The notes under the pieces: generated by a model
Databases searched by the model: none
The model's input: only the letters and a program-made list of their open reading frames with translations
Told to the model about the DNA's origin: nothing
Assembly: GCA_023248635.1 (NCBI GenBank)
Contig: JAHFED010000004.1
Location: 114,488 to 178,487 of the forward strand
Reading direction: 5' to 3'
Source of the DNA: Myxococcales bacterium
GTDB taxonomy: Bacteria; Myxococcota; UBA727; VGSZ01
Length of the DNA stretch: 64,000 nucleotides
Part shown: positions 62,101-64,000 of the stretch, one piece after another
Numbering within the stretch: the first letter of the stretch is position 1
Layout: each line of letters opens with the position of its first letter
Translations under genes and position numbers: made by a program

Positions 62101-64000
62101 GTCGCCGCCATAGTCGATCGCCGGTCCGCCGTTGCTCAGCATCACCAAGTCCCCCACCGTGACGGTGCCTTGGTTCAAGACGACCACGCCGCCCGCGCTG
62201 TGCCCGCCGATGAAGAGGGCGTTGGAGCTGAAGGTGGTGATGTCGGGCCCCAGCGAGACGTGCCCGGCGTCGCGCACCTGCACACCCACGCCCACGTTGC
62301 CGATGGCGGCGGTCGCCAGGCCGATCGTCGCCTCCTCGAGCTCGAAGATCTGGCAGTCGCCCGCGGCCTCGACGCCAGCGCTGGTGTTCCCCGATGAGCG
62401 CACGCCGTGCAGGCCCAGCACCGCATCGCCATCGCAAAGGAAGCCCGGCCCGCGGTTGCCGGCGAGGTCCTCCTGCGTGCGCCCGAGCTCCATGTGGTTG
62501 ACGAAGAGCGCATCCTGCTCCGCCGGCGCCATCGCGAGGTGCACGCCGCCCGCCACATTGCCGTCGGCGATGACGTCGAAGAAGGCGCCGTCGGCGACGC
62601 CCGTGGCCTCCAAGCCGAAGCCGCCGTTTTCGTGCGCGATCACGTTGCTGACGATGATGGCCGGGCTCCCGCCAACGCCGAGATCCTGCGTCGCCAGCAC
62701 CAGCCCATGGCTGACGTTGTTGTCGAGCTCACCAGTCACTTGCAGCGCGCCGTCATAGAGAAACTCGGCGCCGACCTCGTTGTGCACGGCCTGCAGCGCG
62801 AAGCGCGGTCCGCTCAGCACGACGAGGCTGTGGCTGCCAACTTGAAAGGGTGTGCTCTTTGTCGTTGGCAACGCGCCCTCGAAACGCAAGCCGTGGCCGA
62901 GGTTGTCATTGGCCGACACCGAGATGGTTTCGACGCTCGGGCTCACCGTCACCCCCTGGGCCACCACGCCGTCACCGCTGTTGTTCGCGACGCCCACGTC
63001 GAGCCCTTCGATGACGACTCCCGTGAGCACGATGCCGTCGACGTTGCGAACGGCAGTGACATTGGTCGCGTCGACACGACTGCCCCCGCTCACGCGCAGC
63101 CCCGCGTCGCCGCTGAAGTCGACAGACACGTCCTCCAAGACAACGGGGCGACCCGCGTTGGGCTGGAGGCGAATGCCGTCGCCGTCGTTGCCGATCCCAG
63201 TGCCGTCGAGGAGAGATCCGATGTGCACGTTCTGCATCGACACGTCGTAGGCGCCACTGATGAAGATGCCGTTGCCGTGGTTGTCGCCGGCGGTGGTGCC
63301 TTCGAGGAACACGACGCCGCCTGGTCCCGCGCTCGGTCCGGTGCCGCTGTCGATGGTCAGGCCGTTGGTGGTGTTGCCGTCGATGGTGGCGCCGTCGAGG
63401 GAAACACCGAAAGCGCACCCATGCGTCTCGATCCCGTCATTGGTGCTCAGCCCGGTGCCGTTGTGCAGAAACGCAGAGCTGCCGATGACGGCGCCGACGC
63501 GATCGAGCAGCACGCCAGCGTTGGTGTTGTTCGACGCCTCGATAAAGCCCCCCGTCAGCGAGGCGGGCTGGGTCACCCCCACGAGCTCCAAGCCGTGCAG
63601 GTGGTTGCCAATGAGCGTGAGGTGGTCGGCGATGACGGTGGCGCCTTCGACGAGGGCCCGCACTCCGCTCAGGCCGTTGTTGCGGGCGGTCACGTCCTGC
63701 AGCACGAGGCCGGCGAACGAACCAAAGACGTCGACGCCGGCGGAGGGCTCGCCTTCGATGCTGACCCGCTCCAAGGTCACCAAGCCGCTGACGTCGATCT
63801 GCAGGCCGTTGCGCGATCCGCCTCGCACCACGCCGTCCACGCTGATGCCGAACTGGCAGTCTTCGACGCGCACGTCGCCGTCGGTGGCAGCGACCGCCAC
63901 CGGTGCGCCGGTTGCCGCCAGACCGCGGTAGGTGACGTCGCCGCCGCGCACCAGGGCGATGAGCGCGAAGGCATCGGGATCGGACGCCCGCAGCTCCACC
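59143..64000 (-). CDS. Giant beta-helix / thrombospondin-3 / MYXO-CTERM surface protein, 5'-partial
   Basis: The frame runs off the right edge, so the start is outside; at least 1618 residues are visible. In order: about 690 residues of right-handed parallel beta-helix ('VLEDVSVDFSGDAGLRVSGG'), a long series of Asp-rich calcium-binding thrombospondin type 3 repeats (about 770-1230, 'DSDGDGVGDAFESTQDRDGD'), a leucine-rich receptor-L-like solenoid (about 1240-1510, 'GGDLVVSDNDALVDVDLLEL'), a Myxococcus-type Cys repeat ('SCDDGNQSAGDGCSAAC'), and a sorting tail with Cys1593, a hydrophobic span and 'GRRRRRST'. This tail is MYXO-CTERM. The protein is predicted to be processed and exposed at the outer surface; its ligand is unknown. 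Confidence 0.92.
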   Translation of the reverse strand, partial: VELRASDPDAFALIALVRGGDVTYRGLAATGAPVAVAATDGDVRVEDCQFGISVDGVVRGGSRNGLQIDVSGLVTLERVSIEGEPSAGVDVFGSFAGLVLQDVTARNNGLSGVRALVEGATVIADHLTLIGNHLHGLELVGVTQPASLTGGFIEASNNTNAGVLLDRVGAVIGSSAFLHNGTGLSTNDGIETHGCAFGVSLDGATIDGNTTNGLTIDSGTGPSAGPGGVVFLEGTTAGDNHGNGIFISGAYDVSMQNVHIGSLLDGTGIGNDGDGIRLQPNAGRPVVLEDVSVDFSGDAGLRVSGGSRVDATNVTAVRNVDGIVLTGVVIEGLDVGVANNSGDGVVAQGVTVSPSVETISVSANDNLGHGLRFEGALPTTKSTPFQVGSHSLVVLSGPRFALQAVHNEVGAEFLYDGALQVTGELDNNVSHGLVLATQDLGVGGSPAIIVSNVIAHENGGFGLEATGVADGAFFDVIADGNVAGGVHLAMAPAEQDALFVNHMELGRTQEDLAGNRGPGFLCDGDAVLGLHGVRSSGNTSAGVEAAGDCQIFELEEATIGLATAAIGNVGVGVQVRDAGHVSLGPDITTFSSNALFIGGHSAGGVVVLNQGTVTVGDLVMLSNGGPAIDYGGDGRTGNDAGDGDGVLNHPFIESVRREGTVLVARGLVQAGAQVTFYAADRDSGDAQPLRLLGAAIEGDPAFDDDATTGSYNDPLWGADDDVARFAFRLLLNKGVTTFDQEPRLMAVATVDQRSSEMSPVFFTDPCAPDFGGPFCDRDNDGLDNDVERQNGTNELLADSDGDGQSDAAEGVGDRDGDGLIDALESTFRDADGDGTSELDDRDDSDPCVPAAVPAVCDLDGDSLTADAEQVRGTDPSDRDTDDDGVGDAFEALGDSDGDGVGDPTDPDNFDACIPDPLDPRCDFDRDGLVRLLEQQRNADDNDADVDDDGILDGVEADVDLDRDGAFAVHDRDDGDPCEPDAAQFLCDADGDGLTRGRELLIGTDPNNADSDGDGVGDAFESTQDRDGDGFSDVLDVSDADPCVPNALAEVCLGLTVDACAQNLDADHCDRDRDGLDNATERLRGTNPLIVDSDGDGTSDGAEGLADTDGDGIIDALESNVVDADHDDRMAFEEDDDDDACNPSPDDDDCDRDHDGLTNREESSDAGGFGTDPRDADSDDDGLADGVEARFDSDGDRLNNALESNVDDLDGDGRVDALDVPTLPDACLGEGVVVGVFTIAVPEDLPDDPETVKCVIGDLHIVGPAADIVIPSVQVITGRLFVGGSVVSLTLTDLVHLGALVVDNGDALTSLSLPQLSATDGDVLISDNEVLTAVELPALAEVGGNLEIIANPVLADLELPALVLVHGNLIVLGNDLLTRVVFDEVIHIDGDLAVSGNPALTELVLPLLQEIGGDLVVSDNDALVDVDLLELSTVGGDLDVSDNASLQGIGLDSLATVGGDLRIEDNDAITDVGLGELGAVGGDLVIRDVKDEADVDVDDLDHVGGGVDLDEAVEQQLPPGWECDDVGCRALCGDGVSIDDESCDDGNQSAGDGCSAACAVEAGFLCGDEPSVCVRLDEVAAPAPEPTAPEKTGCASTSSPTAVLALGLLLLGRRRRRST

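Overview
This is a GC-rich chromosomal window that most likely comes from a member of the Myxococcota or a related delta-proteobacterial lineage. The sequence itself supplies several lineage markers: a C-terminal MYXO-CTERM-type tail on a giant surface protein, a Myxococcus-type cysteine-rich repeat, an AgmX/PglI-type C-terminal domain, many secreted lipoproteins with Gly-Glu (GE)n spacers, choice-of-anchor (ASH-like) lipoproteins, and a eukaryote-type Ser/Thr kinase and pseudokinase. A TamB/Omp85 pair shows a double-membrane envelope. No rRNA, tRNA, prophage, insertion sequence or CRISPR array was recognised.

Layout. 1-11.7 kb: end of a propeller-like (GE)n protein, a TerB-like membrane protein, a PEP-CTERM/VIT membrane protein, a DUF1579-like periplasmic protein, and a 1718-residue coiled-coil protein with a methyltransferase-like head. 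11.7-12 kb: a cluster of extragenic palindromes. 12-16.2 kb: two ASH-domain lipoproteins. 16.2-19.7 kb: CBS protein, erythromycin-esterase-like enzyme, hydrolase and OsmC (stress-type cluster). 19.7-22.2 kb: an overlapping reverse operon of pseudokinase, 2OG-Fe(II) oxygenase and hexose-6-phosphate mutarotase. 22.3-27 kb: trypsin-like lipoprotein, orphan DNA methyltransferase, FAD oxidoreductase, and a fatty-acid-hydroxylase/Rossmann fusion. 27-28 kb: a four-gene reverse operon in which every junction overlaps, including a 23-codon gene.

28.4-38.1 kb: FHA/AgmX-type protein, Cys-rich lipoprotein, diiron ferritin-like protein, small membrane and helical proteins, an EutQ-like cupin, a TetR regulator, and a kinase whose six membrane helices precede the catalytic domain. 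38.2-40.1 kb: a nucleotidyltransferase pair and D-Ala-D-Ala ligase. 40.2-48.4 kb: TamB and an oversized Omp85. 48.4-51.6 kb: MoxR ATPase, hydrolase, RapZ and HPr, the last three overlapping. 51.9-59 kb: a secreted double AhpD-like protein, a Cys-rich lipoprotein interrupted by an in-frame stop, a DEAD-box helicase with a histone-H1-like partner, and a PD40 propeller lipoprotein. 59.1 kb to the end: a giant beta-helix/thrombospondin-3/MYXO-CTERM surface protein that runs off the right edge.

Taken together the window is dominated by cell-envelope and surface biology with house-keeping islands (Ddl, RapZ-HPr, helicase). Translational coupling by 1-4 base overlaps is very common. Several long open frames opposite real genes are shadows of GC-rich coding sequence and were left out.
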